Shown: piece after piece, positions 46,687 to 58,217 of the stretch
How the letters are laid out: each line of letters begins with the position of its first letter
Position numbering within the stretch: the first letter of the stretch is position 1
From: Cryptomeria japonica
Lineage: Eukaryota; Streptophyta; Pinopsida; Cupressales; Cupressaceae
Direction of reading: 5' to 3'
Length of the DNA: 64,000 nt
Assembly (NCBI RefSeq): GCF_030272615.1
Contig: NC_081407.1
Location: 151,031,744 to 151,095,743, forward strand
Program-made: the position numbers and the translations under genes
The notes under the pieces: model-generated
The model's input: the letters and a program-made list of their open reading frames with translations, nothing else
The model's database searches: none
What the model was told of the DNA's origin: nothing

Positions 46687-48178
46687 GAGGGGTAAAAATT
46701 TATTAAAGACAAGAAGAAAAACAGAGCAAGGGGATTACATAGCCCTATCAAGCTCCACTAAGTGAAGCAAATGTTGATACAAATCAGGGGGTAACTGACC
46801 CCAATCCACAACATTCCAATCATGAATATGATCAGAGGCCCACTTGGCAAGACAGTCAACAACTCCATTCCATTCTCGAGGAATATGGGTAAAAGAAGCC
46901 GACTCTAGAGAAGCTCAAAGGTTGAGAATCTAATCAACAATCAAAGCCAAATGCCAGCTAACCCCATCTAAATGTCGCCTATTCAACAAGTTGACCACCA
47001 CCTGAGAGTCAGATTCACATATAATCTTGCGCCAACCCAATTTACTAGCACACTCCAGAGCTAAAAAAATAGCCTGAACTTCCATTTAATTATTAGTATG
47101 AAGACCCATATAAATAGAAAAGATAAACTAAACATCTCTAGAACTATCACGATCCACACCACCAATGCCAGCATGACTAGGGTTTCCACGAGAAGAGCTA
47201 TCCGTATTAATTTTAAGAACTCATCGAGGAGGAGGAGACCCTCTTCCCTCTCTATTCACCTTCGGAGTAGGGTGTTGACATCTATTGCGCATGAACTGGC
47301 GCTATAGAGGAGGTAGATGAAGATGATCAAAACACCCAATATCACAAGGAGCCATCGATTCAGTCATATCACACTTAGCCGCAACAGTTTCTCCCAGAGA
47401 ATGCAAGATCTTCCACCACAAGTGAGGTGCCACCAAACGCACATCCTGAAAAATCCGACGATTTCTCTCCAACCAAAGGTTCTAGATAATGAAGGATGGC
47501 CCAATAGCCCAAGCAGCTTGAAGGAAGGAAGTAGAGACAGGGGCCTTGTCCCACCGATCCACAAACTTAGTCCACGAGGAAACATGCCTACACGGCAAAT
47601 TCCACACCCCCCGCCAAAATGCCAAATCCCCCTAGCATAAGAACATTGGAAGAAGAGATGAGAGACACTCTCCGCAACATCACAACAAAGCACACACATA
47701 GAGGGACCATTGAAACCACGCTTACACAAATTATCCCAAGTGAGGCACTGGTTTTGAGCTACCAACCATAAGAAGAAATTACACTTGGGCCAAGACAACT
47801 TATGCCAAACTTGCTTCCACCACGAGACGTCAATATCCCCAAGCAACTGCCTATCCAGCTGTTTATAACCAGCATATACAGAGTACTTCCCAGACACATC
47901 AGGACCATTCCAAGCCAAAACATCAGAGCCCCTCAAAGAATTACAAACACGGGAAGCCAAAAGCCGAACAAGCTCACGCCTATCATCCTCAGACCCTCTA
48001 GGTGGCCACTCAAAAGGATGCTTCCAGCGGTAGGTAACAGCCAAACCACAATGCTCCGCAATCTTGTAAAGCTCTACAGTATCCCATCCTTCCGCAGTAA
48101 AAACATCGCAAAGAGACTTAAGGTGAGGGCACGAAGAAAGAATAGGTGGGTGACCATCCCAAGAATTGTATTGTAACT
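46687..48178 (-). pseudogene. 5'-truncated LINE (ORF2 C-terminus)
   Basis: Minus-strand frames hold an RT-associated zinc-finger region (SWPKCNFFLWLVAQNQCLTW, CVLCCDVAESVSHLFFQC) followed by an RNase H C-terminus (FTHIPREWNGVVDCLAKWA). This order is typical of plant L1-type ORF2 3' ends. The 3' end is the ..CCCCTCCTTTA motif at 46687, as in the copy at 53148. The RT domain is missing and a few stops are present. It lies in the host intron, antisense. No clear target duplication was found. Confidence 0.8.
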
Positions 48179-48685
48179 ATAAGTCATTTTTATCTGCCTT
48201 TCTTGGTTCATGTCTATTGATGCATCAGAATCGCCCAGCAATAATGGCTATAAAATTTATGTCTTAAATTTTAGTTCATTCCAGATCCCTACCTCAATAA
48301 ACAACCCCTAACTTGCCTCATTTGTTTTGAACTGTCATTCCTCTTGAGTCTCACATGCTGGGTTGTGAATTTATACCTAGAAACATTGCAATATGGCTTA
48401 GCTATTATATGTTTCTAATGCCAATTTTTATCTCGCAATAATGTAAAACTATGCTAAATGCTTACTATAGTTATTTGTCAATACAAAGTAGCAAGTGCCA
48501 AGCTTATGAGGTTCATCTTAGGAAAAAAGATGTCATTTATTGCACAATTTAGCAGTTGTAAGATATACGATATAATTTCTAGAATATGCAACTTGGAAAA
48601 TAAAAGTCTTCCATTTATTCAAGGTATTAGACACTCAAAAAGGTCTAATGATGGTTTTTTAACCTTGTTTTCCTTGTCTCTGCAG

Positions 48686-48772
48686 ATCTTCCAAACTCAG
48701 CTCAGCGTAAAGCTCGAAGAAATATGTCATCCTTCCAATTCTTTTTCTGTGTCAGCAGATCAACTTTTAGAG
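48686..48772 (+). CDS. Host gene, exon B
   Basis: 87 nt. It takes one G from exon A to make GAT (Asp) and then encodes LPNSAQRKARRN..FRG. It is bounded by a strong acceptor (tctctgcag) and the donor AGAG/GTTTGT. Basic at its start, hydrophobic in the middle (FQFFFCVS). It donates one G to the next exon. Confidence 0.8.
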
Positions 48773-49255
48773 GTTTGTGTCATTTGTTTCTGTTCAGGCT
48801 TGAGATGTTTGGTGCTCTTGTCATAGTTGTTCAAGACTGATAGATATCTCTTAGTCTAATGCTCTTGACATATCACAGTAATATGCCTATGACAATAAAA
48901 AAATTCAATAGTACCCATTGAATTTTTAGATAGAAATGAAATTAATCTTGCTCGTCTTTTATAAACAGGAATATTGATTTTCTGAAGTGATAGATACCGA
49001 AGATGCCATACCTGTTGACAATTAGAATTAAATCAAGGCCTTATGATTCAATGAGAAGAAACATTATTATAGTAAAATGATTTCCTTGTTTTTTTGCATA
49101 TTTGAAAGAATACCAATTTTTTTGAGAGAGAGCATATTAAACTAGAAGGCACTCTCAAATAACCACGCTTCTACCCCTTTTTATGTTTCCAAATTTTTTT
49201 TCAACTTTTTGTTTGTCTGTCAATAGGTTACCTGAATGATTTTTAATCTTTACAG

Positions 49256-49486
49256 GGCATCTTCTAGCAGTTGCAGCATCATGGCTTGTTCAGGTGGGTA
49301 TGGAATCTTATCATTTCATATCCGACATTTACAATGACGAGAATGAGAGCAGGGATAGAAGAATTCAAAGGTTCAGAAGAAGAATTCTGGGCACTACAGT
49401 TAGATGTGGAGTTTCGTTGATATGTGCATCCATTTGTGCTGGTCTAGGGGCAACTATTATCCGTCCATCAACTGGACAATGGATTG
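49256..49486 (+). CDS. Host gene, exon C (membrane segments)
   Basis: 231 nt, acceptor tttacag and donor ATTG/GTATAT. It encodes a hydrophobic stretch (HLLAVAASWLVQVGME), a charged loop (NDENESRDRRIQRFRRR) and a small-residue-rich stretch (CGVSLICASICAGLGATII) followed by RPSTGQWIG. The Gly/Ala/Cys spacing suggests tightly packed membrane helices, as in glycine-zipper proteins. A Tim17/22/23-like fold is possible but unproven. Confidence 0.8.
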
Positions 49487-49591
49487 GTATATTTTTACTT
49501 CACTAAATCATGTTGCTTGGTTTCTTGTTTCTCTTTAATTGAATTTGCAACAGATTTTTATTTGGTTCTAAATATGTCTATGCAAATGTAG

Positions 49592-49656
49592 GTTGTGCGA
49601 TTGGAGATACTATTGGCCCAGTTGTTTGTGGATTCTTATTACCAAACCTTGACTAA
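49592..49656 (+). CDS. Host gene, last exon D with stop codon
   Basis: 65 nt after acceptor aaatgtag. It encodes CAIGDTIGPVVCGFLLPNLD and ends with TAA at 49654-49656. The intron before it is only 105 bp, in sharp contrast to the 25.8-kb intron upstream. Confidence 0.8.
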
Positions 49657-50220
49657 TTCAGTTTCTTTTCATCAACTTCACCATTGATACACCTAACTGC
49701 CTTTATTTCAATTTCAGGAAAATTTAACTACTTAACCTTGTTTAATGTATTCTTGTTTCTAGTTCTCGTATCTCTTCTTTGGAATAATGCAATTTGTGCA
49801 TTATTGTAATCCACATAATTTGACATTTTGATGAGATTCTTATGTCTCCAGTATTTCAATTCCTATAGAGGATTGGATGCACAATGCGATTTATAGGCAT
49901 GATAAAGGGTTGGATGCAATATGTATTTGACATTTTGCTAAGAAATTTCCACCCTCAGTTCTATTGATGTAAATGCTCAAGGAGAATGCCTACAATGGAA
50001 TTCGAAGTTGAATTGACAAAAGAGGTGACAATGTTTGCAAAAGCACAACCTCTACTTTTGTTCATTTCTACTTCTGAAAAAATTAGTAGGTGTTTGATTG
50101 GAGCACAGAAAACAATATAAATATATTTAGAACATTTCAAATGAAGAACCCAATTCTTGTTTCTTTTTGCTTCTTGCGCCCTTAATTTTGTTGTTACTTA
50201 CATAGCAGAACTTGGTCCAA
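49657..50220. other. Probable 3' UTR and downstream spacer
   Basis: AT-rich sequence after the TAA. No second gene is seen. The polyadenylation site cannot be assigned with confidence. Confidence 0.45.
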
Positions 50221-51385
50221 ACCATTGCACGCTAGGGAAGATCCTATTTTTCTAATATTGTTAATTGGATTAATTTTATTTATACCAAAAATAGGATTTT
50301 CCAACGATCTCAAGCAACCAAATCCTTTAGCTAAATTTTATGCAAAATGAACTTTAACAGATTTTTCAGCAATCATAAACTTAAAATACAAATGTTCCAC
50401 TTGGTAAAGTTTTTCCTTAAGCTTGAACTCAAATCAAAACGGTGTATTTTTTTAAGTTGTCGAATAAAATAAGTAGCTGGTAGGAATGTGATGTGGCGTG
50501 AAACCTCTTCCCTAGGATATTTTGCTCTGAGATAGGAAAATATGTAACGTTAATACAAGATATATGCACCAATACAGTTTTTAGAGCTTATGCAATTTTC
50601 TTGGTGTGAGAATAAAATATATCGTCCCTAAAAGGTGTTATAATATTAATGTCATCGAGTCACCATCTCATACAAAACAAATTGACTAGGATACAGAATT
50701 TAATCACGAATGTCTGATTTATAAGATTATTTGTAGTGATTATTATATTCACAAGATGAATTTTATGCCGAATTACTCAAGATTATTTTTGTCAGTGATT
50801 ATATAAACACAAGATGAATTTTGTGACAAATTACTTGGGAGATTCTAAATCTAGGATTACTATTACTGAGATTATAATTGCAGACTTCTGTTCATTTTTC
50901 AAAGTCTTGATTCCTTTCCAAGAGCAGAAGTATTTTTTTATGTTCCTTTTGTTTGTCTCTTTATTTTATAATCCTTTATATGACTCTTGTAGATATCTTA
51001 AATACATTTTTCTAAATGATTTCGAGAGGTATGTAAGATTTATGATTTGTTAAATAGGTGCATTGAGATTGATATCTTTAAGCGTCATTTAATTCAATGT
51101 GTTTAAGACATTAAATTCAGAACTTTCCAAGCCCTTTGGACCCTTAATTAAGAATTCTACCTTTTCAAATGAATTTATTGAACCAAAGCATTCAATTACT
51201 TACCATTAGGTCTAGTTCTTATAGGAGCATGTAGGAAGTTAGAGGTAAGCACAACACAATTTTCTTGTTATGTGTAGGAAAGTAATAAAAAATGTTTGTT
51301 TGAAGGTGATTTGTTTGTGATGGGGAAAATGAGGGGGAAACACATCCTTTTGTAAAAAGCAACGTATACATGCATAGGGAAAAAT
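50221..51385. repeat. Direct duplication, left copy (~1.15 kb)
   Basis: It aligns over most of its length with 55299-56395, same orientation, with small indels. It includes a short internal tandem of 'cacaagatgaattttgtgacaaattact' type units (about 50750-50835). Confidence 0.75.
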
Positions 51386-51574
51386 GGATGGTGCACCTCT
51401 ACAAACCAACATGAGATGCCATTCTTACATGCTCGGGGGCATTTGTTGGTGATGATTTAGCTTGGATATGTGCTTCCTTCTACATTTGATCTTAACAAAT
51501 GCTAATATTAGCCTTCATTTTTGCATCTCACTTGAGGAGAAGCCATGGGATATCTAAAGGTCATAGAATATCAT

Positions 51575-51768
51575 AACTTTTGTAAGTATAATGAAGGTTA
51601 ATGGGTCATATATATTCCTTTGCATTGTTTTTGATTAATAAAGCAGTACTAATATTCCTTTGCATCTCACAACTTTTGTAAGTATAATGAAGGTTAATGG
51701 GTCATATATATTCGTTTGCATTGTTTTTTATTAATAAAGCAGCGCTAATATTCCTTTGCATTGTTAAA
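51575..51768. repeat. 96-bp tandem repeat, two units
   Basis: The unit starting ACTTTTGTAAGTATAATGAAGG at 51576 recurs at 51672. Each unit includes GATTAATAAAGCAG, resembling the tail of the ORF1-only LINE family on the minus strand. Confidence 0.8.
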
Positions 51769-53147
51769 CCCTACACTATGTGAATAATTTAGGTCCATGC
51801 CTTCTTGAGGGTGGTTGTTTAGTACTTTCACAAGTGATAGGGGAATGACGAAGTTTTTGTGTTATTGAAATATCATATTGGTCTAGTGTAATTAATAAAG
51901 TTGAATGCCAAAAACAATAGCAAGTTGGGCAAATTCCATACCAATCCATACATAATGCAAATAACCTTCTCTAGAGCTTATTTACAAGACTAGTTGTAAC
52001 CAAGAAGTTGGAAGTAAGCATAAGATGCTCCTCTTTACATAGCAAGACCTTTGCTACAAATGATAAAGTTTGATAGGAAACCTTATCTTGGTTTTCTTTC
52101 CATGATAGTTAAAACAAGCACATACAATGACTTTAATGTGTATAAACTATGCTACACCATAGAATTGTTTATTGAATATAAACTTATCAACTTATTGAAC
52201 AAGTTGTGTCAATGGGCAAGTTTGTCCTCCTAGACATGAGCAAGTGTTACTCCTCCCTTGTTTTCTCATTGTATTGAATGTTCAACACAAGCTACAAGAG
52301 ACATCTTGACAAAGAATAAAGCCTTGTTGGTGCAATATTGTTTTCAATATAATATTGATGTCACATAACAACTCCAAAGTAGTTGTTTGCATACATTTGT
52401 TTGTTCATTGCCAGTAACTAGTACACACCATTGACAAGAATAAAAGAAAAACTATCAAATGAAACATTCCTTTCTTAAGGGACTTCACACAAATTCATCT
52501 ATATACATCAATATTTTTGGAATAATAAAGCATTCTTTTTTAACAAGAATAAAACATACATGATTCAAGGACTCATATAAAGTTACAACTCTTCTATGAA
52601 GTATATTCACCTCTTTTATTGGAGCACATTAGAACTCACTAGGTTCTAAAAGCATGACAAAACACATTTATGAGCATTATTTATATATTAAAAATTCCTT
52701 TATGATGGAAGTGTAACTACCCATTCCAATTGTAATGAGCCTAAAAATTTGTTAGGAAAACATGGAAGCCATCAAGTTTCTCTTACATTAAATGGACATC
52801 TTTTAATAATTCTTGTGGTGTCTAAAGCTCAACCTCTTGTATGACGTGAGGGGTGAGAAATCTCTCCTATCTTGAAAAATAATTTGTCAACAAACCCTCC
52901 AAACCACTAATGCAATAAGTTGGTCCTTATTTCGAAGTGGTTGACCACAATACACTAATAAACAATTTTGAGTGATCAATTTATGGCTAACCTTTGTTGT
53001 CAAAATGTTAGCAATACTTTTATAGACACTTAAAATTGACACATCAATATCTCAATCCATCATCAACCATTTCCTCTATAGTTGATTGAATAAATCATTA
53101 TTCATTTGATTAATTATGCAAATTTATCTCATTATTAGTTAAATAAT
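51769..53147. other. No gene seen
   Basis: AT-rich intergenic sequence with only short unsupported frames. Confidence 0.5.
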
Positions 53148-54309
53148 ATTTTTAAATAAAGGAGGGGTAAACATTTATTAAAAACCAAAAGAAGTACAAA
53201 GCAAGGGCATTACAGAGCCCTGTCAAGCTCAACTAAGTGAAGCAAATGTTGAGACAAATCAAGGGGTAACTGACCCCAATCCACAACGTTCCAATCAAGA
53301 ATATGATCAAAAGCCCACTTGGCCAAACAATCAACCCCATTCCATTCACGAGGAATATGGGTAAAAGAAACAGACTCAAGAGAAGCACCAAGGTTGAGAA
53401 TCTGATCAACAATCAAAGCCAAATGCCAACTAACCCCATCTAAATGCTGCCTATTCAACAAGTTGACCACCACCTAGGAGTCAGACTCACATATAATCCT
53501 ACGCCATCCCAATTTACTAGCACACTCTAGAGCGAATAAAATAGCCTGAGCCTCCATTAAATTATTAGTATGAAGTCCCATATAAACAGAAAAGATAAAC
53601 TGAACTTCTCCATAACTATCCCGACCCACACCGCCAATGCCAACATGACCAGGGTTTCCATGGCAGGAGCCATCTGTATTAATTTAAGAACTCCATGAGG
53701 AGGAGACCACCATCTTTCCTCTCTATTCACCTCTGAAGTAGGGTGGCTACATCTATTACGCATGAATTGACTTTGCAACGAAGGGAGGAGACGATCAAAA
53801 CATCCAACATCAAAAGGAGCCACTGATTCTATCATATCACATTTAGCCGCAACAATTTCTCCCAGAGAATGCAAGATCTTCCACCACAAGTGAGGGGTCA
53901 CCAATCGCACATCCTGAAAAATCCAACGATTTCTCTCCAACCAAAGGTTCCAGATGATGAGGGATGGTCCAATAGCCCAAGTAGTTTGAAGGAAGGAAGT
54001 AGAAACATGGGCTTGGCCCCCCTGATCCACAAACTCAGTCCACGAGGAAACATGCCTACAGGGCAAATTCCACACCCTCCACCAAAAATGCCAGATCTCC
54101 CTAGCATAAGAACACTGGAAGAAAAGATGAGAGATGCTCTCCGCAACATCACAAAATAGCACACACATTGAGGGGCCATTGAAACCATACTTGCACAAAT
54201 TATCCTAAGTGAGACACCGGTTTTGAGCAACCAACCATAAGAAAAAATTATACTTGGGCCAAGACAACTTATAGCAAACTTGCTTCCACCACAAGACCTC
54301 AATATCGCC
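53148..54309 (-). pseudogene. 5'-truncated LINE (ORF2 C-terminus), second copy
   Basis: Same family as 46687-48178. It has the zinc-finger motif CVLFCDVAESISHLFFQC (about 54145) and the RNase H end FTHIPREWNGVDCLAKWA (about 53360). AAATAAT flanks it on both sides (53141-53147, 54310-54316), a possible target duplication. The two copies stay alignable up to the 5' truncation point. Stops and shifts interrupt the frame. Confidence 0.8.
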
Positions 54310-54316
54310 AAATAAT

Positions 54317-54751
54317 TACTATTCATCACTCTTCACTTGCTCCTATTTGTAGCTTTTAATGATTTATCATTTTTCTTTTATCAACCTCTTGAGATAAATA
54401 CATCCATATATTTATTTATCTATGTCATCCATCCTCATCCTAAAAAGTTAGTAAGTATAGCTTATTTATTTAATTCTCTTTTTCCTCGACTTCTCATTAT
54501 AGTTAGAAAAATAATTTTATTAGATTTTTTTGTAGTCAACGTAATTAGTTTCTTGGATGTAAGCAGTTGCCCTTGATAATTGTTGACGGTTAGAAGTTCT
54601 TAGCAACCATCAACTACTTTATATACTTGTATTATACATGAGAAAATGGATAGGATGCATTCCTTGAATGAAAATTATATTAGTGCATATGAATAAATAT
54701 ATTGACATATCCTCATGCAAATTATTGGTGTGAATCTTTTACAATCAACAG
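54317..54751. other. No gene seen
   Basis: AT-rich spacer between two LINE insertions. Confidence 0.5.
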
Positions 54752-54763
54752 TTTATCTATTTT

Positions 54764-55233
54764 CCAGACTACTATTGGACCTTTGTCTGATTCTCTGACT
54801 TCTGTTGTCCTTGCCTCTCTAGATGTTGGCTCTATGCCTTCTGGAGATGGGAGGTCCTCTATTCTGGACCCATCCTCTTGGTAGAAGGCTGCTGCTAGGG
54901 TTGAGGAGGGATGGATTACTGTGAAAAGCAAAAAATCAAAATTGTCCCAGTCCTCTTTTGATATGACTCTTCGATCCCACAAGGGTAGATCAAATTCTTG
55001 ATCCGTCCTGATTGGGTTGGGGCTGCTGTCTTTTGCAGCCCGTTGGGTTTTGTTGGGGGTCCCTTTGTGCTGTTCCCCCTTTTGTGTTTGGCGGTGCCGT
55101 GTCTCTTTTGTGTTCTGTTTCTTTGAGTGGACCTTCAAGTTTATCTTTCGGTTCGGGTTGCAGGTCCTTCTAAAACTTGTCTTGTATAGGGTTTCTGGTC
55201 CCTTAAAAACTTGTTTTCCTTAATCAAAAACAA
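54764..55233 (+). mobile_element. Truncated ORF1-only LINE, family A
   Basis: 470 bp matching the 3' end of the copy at 60346-62035: the last ~65 codons of ORF1 (EEGWITVKSKK..), then ~235 bp of 3' UTR ending TTAATCAAAAACAA. It is flanked by the exact 12-bp duplication TTTATCTATTTT (54752-54763, 55234-55245). Long target duplications and 5' truncation are hallmarks of LINE-type retroposition. Confidence 0.85.
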
Positions 55234-55298
55234 TTTATCTATTTTGTTTACTAGGTTGTATTCAAGACACACAAAATTAGGCAGTAAACATTTGGTGG

Positions 55299-56395
55299 AC
55301 CATTGCATACAAAATAATATTGCTAATTGGAATAATTTTTATTTATATAAAAAATAAGATTTCCAACGATCTCAAGCAACTAGATTCATTAGCTAAATTT
55401 TATGAAAAATGAACTTCAAAAGATTTGTTAGTAATCGTAAACTTAAAATACAAATGTTCCACTTGTTAAAGTTTTTTCTTCGTCTTGAACTCAATCAAAG
55501 CAGTGCATATTTTTAATTTGTTGAACAAAATAAATAGTTGGTAGGAATATGATGTGGTGTGAAACCTTTTCCCTATAATATTTTGCTCCTCATTCGTTGC
55601 TGCTAGATAGGAAACTATGTAATGTTAATACAATATATATGCACCAATATAGTTTTAGAGCTTATACATTTTTTTTTAAGAATAAAACAAGCCATCCCTA
55701 AAAGGTGTTATAATCTTAATGCCATCCCATACAAAACAAATTGACTGGGATACAAAATTCAATCATGAATGCCTGATTTATACGATTACTTGTGTCAATG
55801 ATTATATATCTACAAGATGAATTTTGTGTCAAATTACTTAAGATTATTTGTGTCAATGATATATATCCACAAGATGAATTTTGTGGCAAATTACTTGGGA
55901 GAGTCTAAATCTAGGATTACTATTATTGGGATTATACTCACAAGCTTTAGTTCATTTTGAAGTATTGATTCCTTTTTGAGAGCACAGGGAAGCACTTTTT
56001 TCCATTCCTTTTGCTCTTGTCTTTATTTTATAATCCCTTATATGACTACTGTAGATATCTTAAATACATCCTTCTAAATGATTTTGAGAGGTATGTTAGA
56101 TTTGTGACATGTTAAATAGGTGCCTTGAGATTGATATCTTTAAGCATCATTTAATTAGATGTGTTTAACATATTCATTAAATTCAGGCCAAAGCATTTAT
56201 TTACGTACCATTAGATCTAGTTCTCATCGGAGCATGTAGGAAGTTAGAGGTAAGCATAACACAATTTGCTCGTTATGTGTAGGAAAATAATTAAAAATAT
56301 TTGTTTAAAGGTGATTTGTTTGTGAGGAGTAAAATGAAGGGGAAATAAATTCTTTTGTTAAAAGCAACATATAAATGAGTAGAGAAAACTCTTCC
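55299..56395. repeat. Direct duplication, right copy (~1.1 kb)
   Basis: Matches 50221-51385 about 5 kb to the left. It could be a pair of old LTRs or a segmental duplication. No TG..CA ends or target duplication were found. Confidence 0.7.
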
Positions 56396-56437
56396 ATACA
56401 CACATGACATATGCTTAAATAAGCATATGTCACCAAG

Positions 56438-58209
56438 ATGTTTTTGATTAAATAAGTAGTATTAACTAGGGTGTTGACCCTTTATATAGCCGAAGACAAT
56501 CCAAAAAATAATTAACCACAACTAACAACGGTAATCCACAAGTACCAAAACAAGTGAGCAAGTCCCAAATCAAACAAGGTTAGACAAGAAGAAAAAACCT
56601 ATCTAACTACAAACAACCAAGACCCAACTCAAGGAGGGGAAGCACCCAAGCCTTGACAAAGAGGGGTTTGGGGGGGTGAGGAGGACTTCCCCTTCTGCCT
56701 ACGACAAACAACCATCCAAGCGATACTGGCATTAGGATCATTAAGGGAATGATCAAGCAATAAGGATTCCACACAGATATCATCAATAGTTCCAACAGAG
56801 TGCTGTTGCAGGACAACAATTGGTTGCTCCAGAACAACAGGGAGCTAAAGAAGGACAATCGAAAGCCGCTGCAAAGGAGTAACCACAGGCATAGATCCGG
56901 TAGGTAGCTGCAAGTCAGAAGCGACAGAAGTTGAAACCACTAGAGCAGGAGGAGCCATAACTGTGGAATCAATAGTAGCATCAATAGTAGTAAGAGGCAC
57001 CTTAACATCCTAAGAGGAGCCATCTGAATCAGAATCAACATCATGGATGGTCAAGTGATCAACAATAGCATCCTTCTACATAGTAGCAACTCCTTTGTGG
57101 CATGGAATAGAGTAGTCCAAAGCAAGATGACCCATAGAGAAGAATTTGCAACAACAAAAGGGGAGGCCCTCAAAGTCTAATGGTTGAGTCCAAGGCTGAT
57201 CCCTAACCATAAGAACCACATCTCCTAGAAGAGGCAAGGAGATGTCAATATCAACTAAGAAGTGGGCAAAGGTAGCATGGTCCATTAAAGACTTAGCTTT
57301 ATTGACCTTTAAGAAACAACCAATAGAGTTACCAATAGCCTCAGCAAAAAAGCTCCCAAAAATAAAGAGGAAGATTTGAAAGGCGAACCTAAACTGGACG
57401 CACATAAAGTGGTTCAATGAGAGGGTTGAAAGCAGTTGTCTAGGGCTTAATAAAGAGGGGGTGCACTCCCCAAGCCCACAACTTGCCCAAGACTAAATCT
57501 CAATCAGTTGAAGATGTAAAAGAAGTAATGAAAAAGCCTTTAGCACAAGGAAAAAGCTCAATGTTACGAGCCACCAAAGGCCTCCAAAAGTAACTCACCT
57601 AGCAAGGGAGGTTCGATAGAGAAGGCCAAATCCTAGAGAATCTGCACACTAAAGCACATCGTTGGTAGAACCCAATGTTGTCCACCACATCCTGTCCGCA
57701 AACCACCACAGGGGCGGATTTAGCACAGGGAAGACGAAGAACCCTCTTGGAGGGCTGGGCAATAGATCTGGCCACATGAGAAAAGCTACGCCTACCAATA
57801 AAAGAAGGTTTATGTGGGACCTTAGCACCCACAACATCAGTAGTGGTCAAATGAGAATTATTACCAGAAGCATCTCCACCTGGAAGAGAATCCCTAGGTG
57901 GGTGAGGGCACGAACTAGCCACCCCACAGGTAGCCACAATACCCACCGTCGAGGGAAAATCCCCACGGGGAATAGCAGCAACACCCACCACTAGGGGAGC
58001 ATCATGCTCATACCCAGCAATAGAAAGGGGAGAGAAGGCAACAGTCGAGGGCACAGAGGAGGAGCCAGGCTGAGAGACCACTCCACGACCCATAGCATCA
58101 ACAATGCCATTCACACTGGCAAGGTTTAGTGCAGCAAGAGAGCCGTTGCGAGCAACAAAGGAGAAATTCGAAAGTGCTTGGGCGGGAGACATGCTTGGGT
58201 GAATTGTAA
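56438..58209 (-). mobile_element. ORF1-only LINE, family B, near full-length
   Basis: On the minus strand it starts at 58209, 15 bp before the ORF1 ATG at 58194, and ends in TTTAATCAAAAACATC at 56438. TCACCAAG flanks it on both sides (56430-56437, 58210-58217). The ORF reads MSPAQALSNFSFV.., then a CRFSRIWPSL motif, then (after stops) VRDQPWTQPLDFEGLPFCC and GHLALDY, the usual LINE ORF1 end region with its zinc-knuckle position (two expected Cys altered). It closes with AWMVVCRRQKGK. There is no endonuclease or RT in the 1.77 kb, although both ends appear present. Confidence 0.75.
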
Positions 58210-58217
58210 TCACCAAG

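Larger units (their letters stand above)
22879..48685 (+). other. Giant intron (25,807 bp) of the host gene
   Basis: It starts at GTATAA (22879) and ends with a good polypyrimidine tract and acceptor (ttttccttgtctctgcag, to 48685). 22879-24225 is ordinary AT-rich intron, with a diverged ~115-bp direct duplication (about 23010 and 23255). The rest is element X (24226-46507) with its nested insertions, and a LINE fragment (~46687-48178). Introns of this size filled with LTR elements are known from gymnosperms. That splicing still works across it is inferred from the intact downstream frame. Confidence 0.75.
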
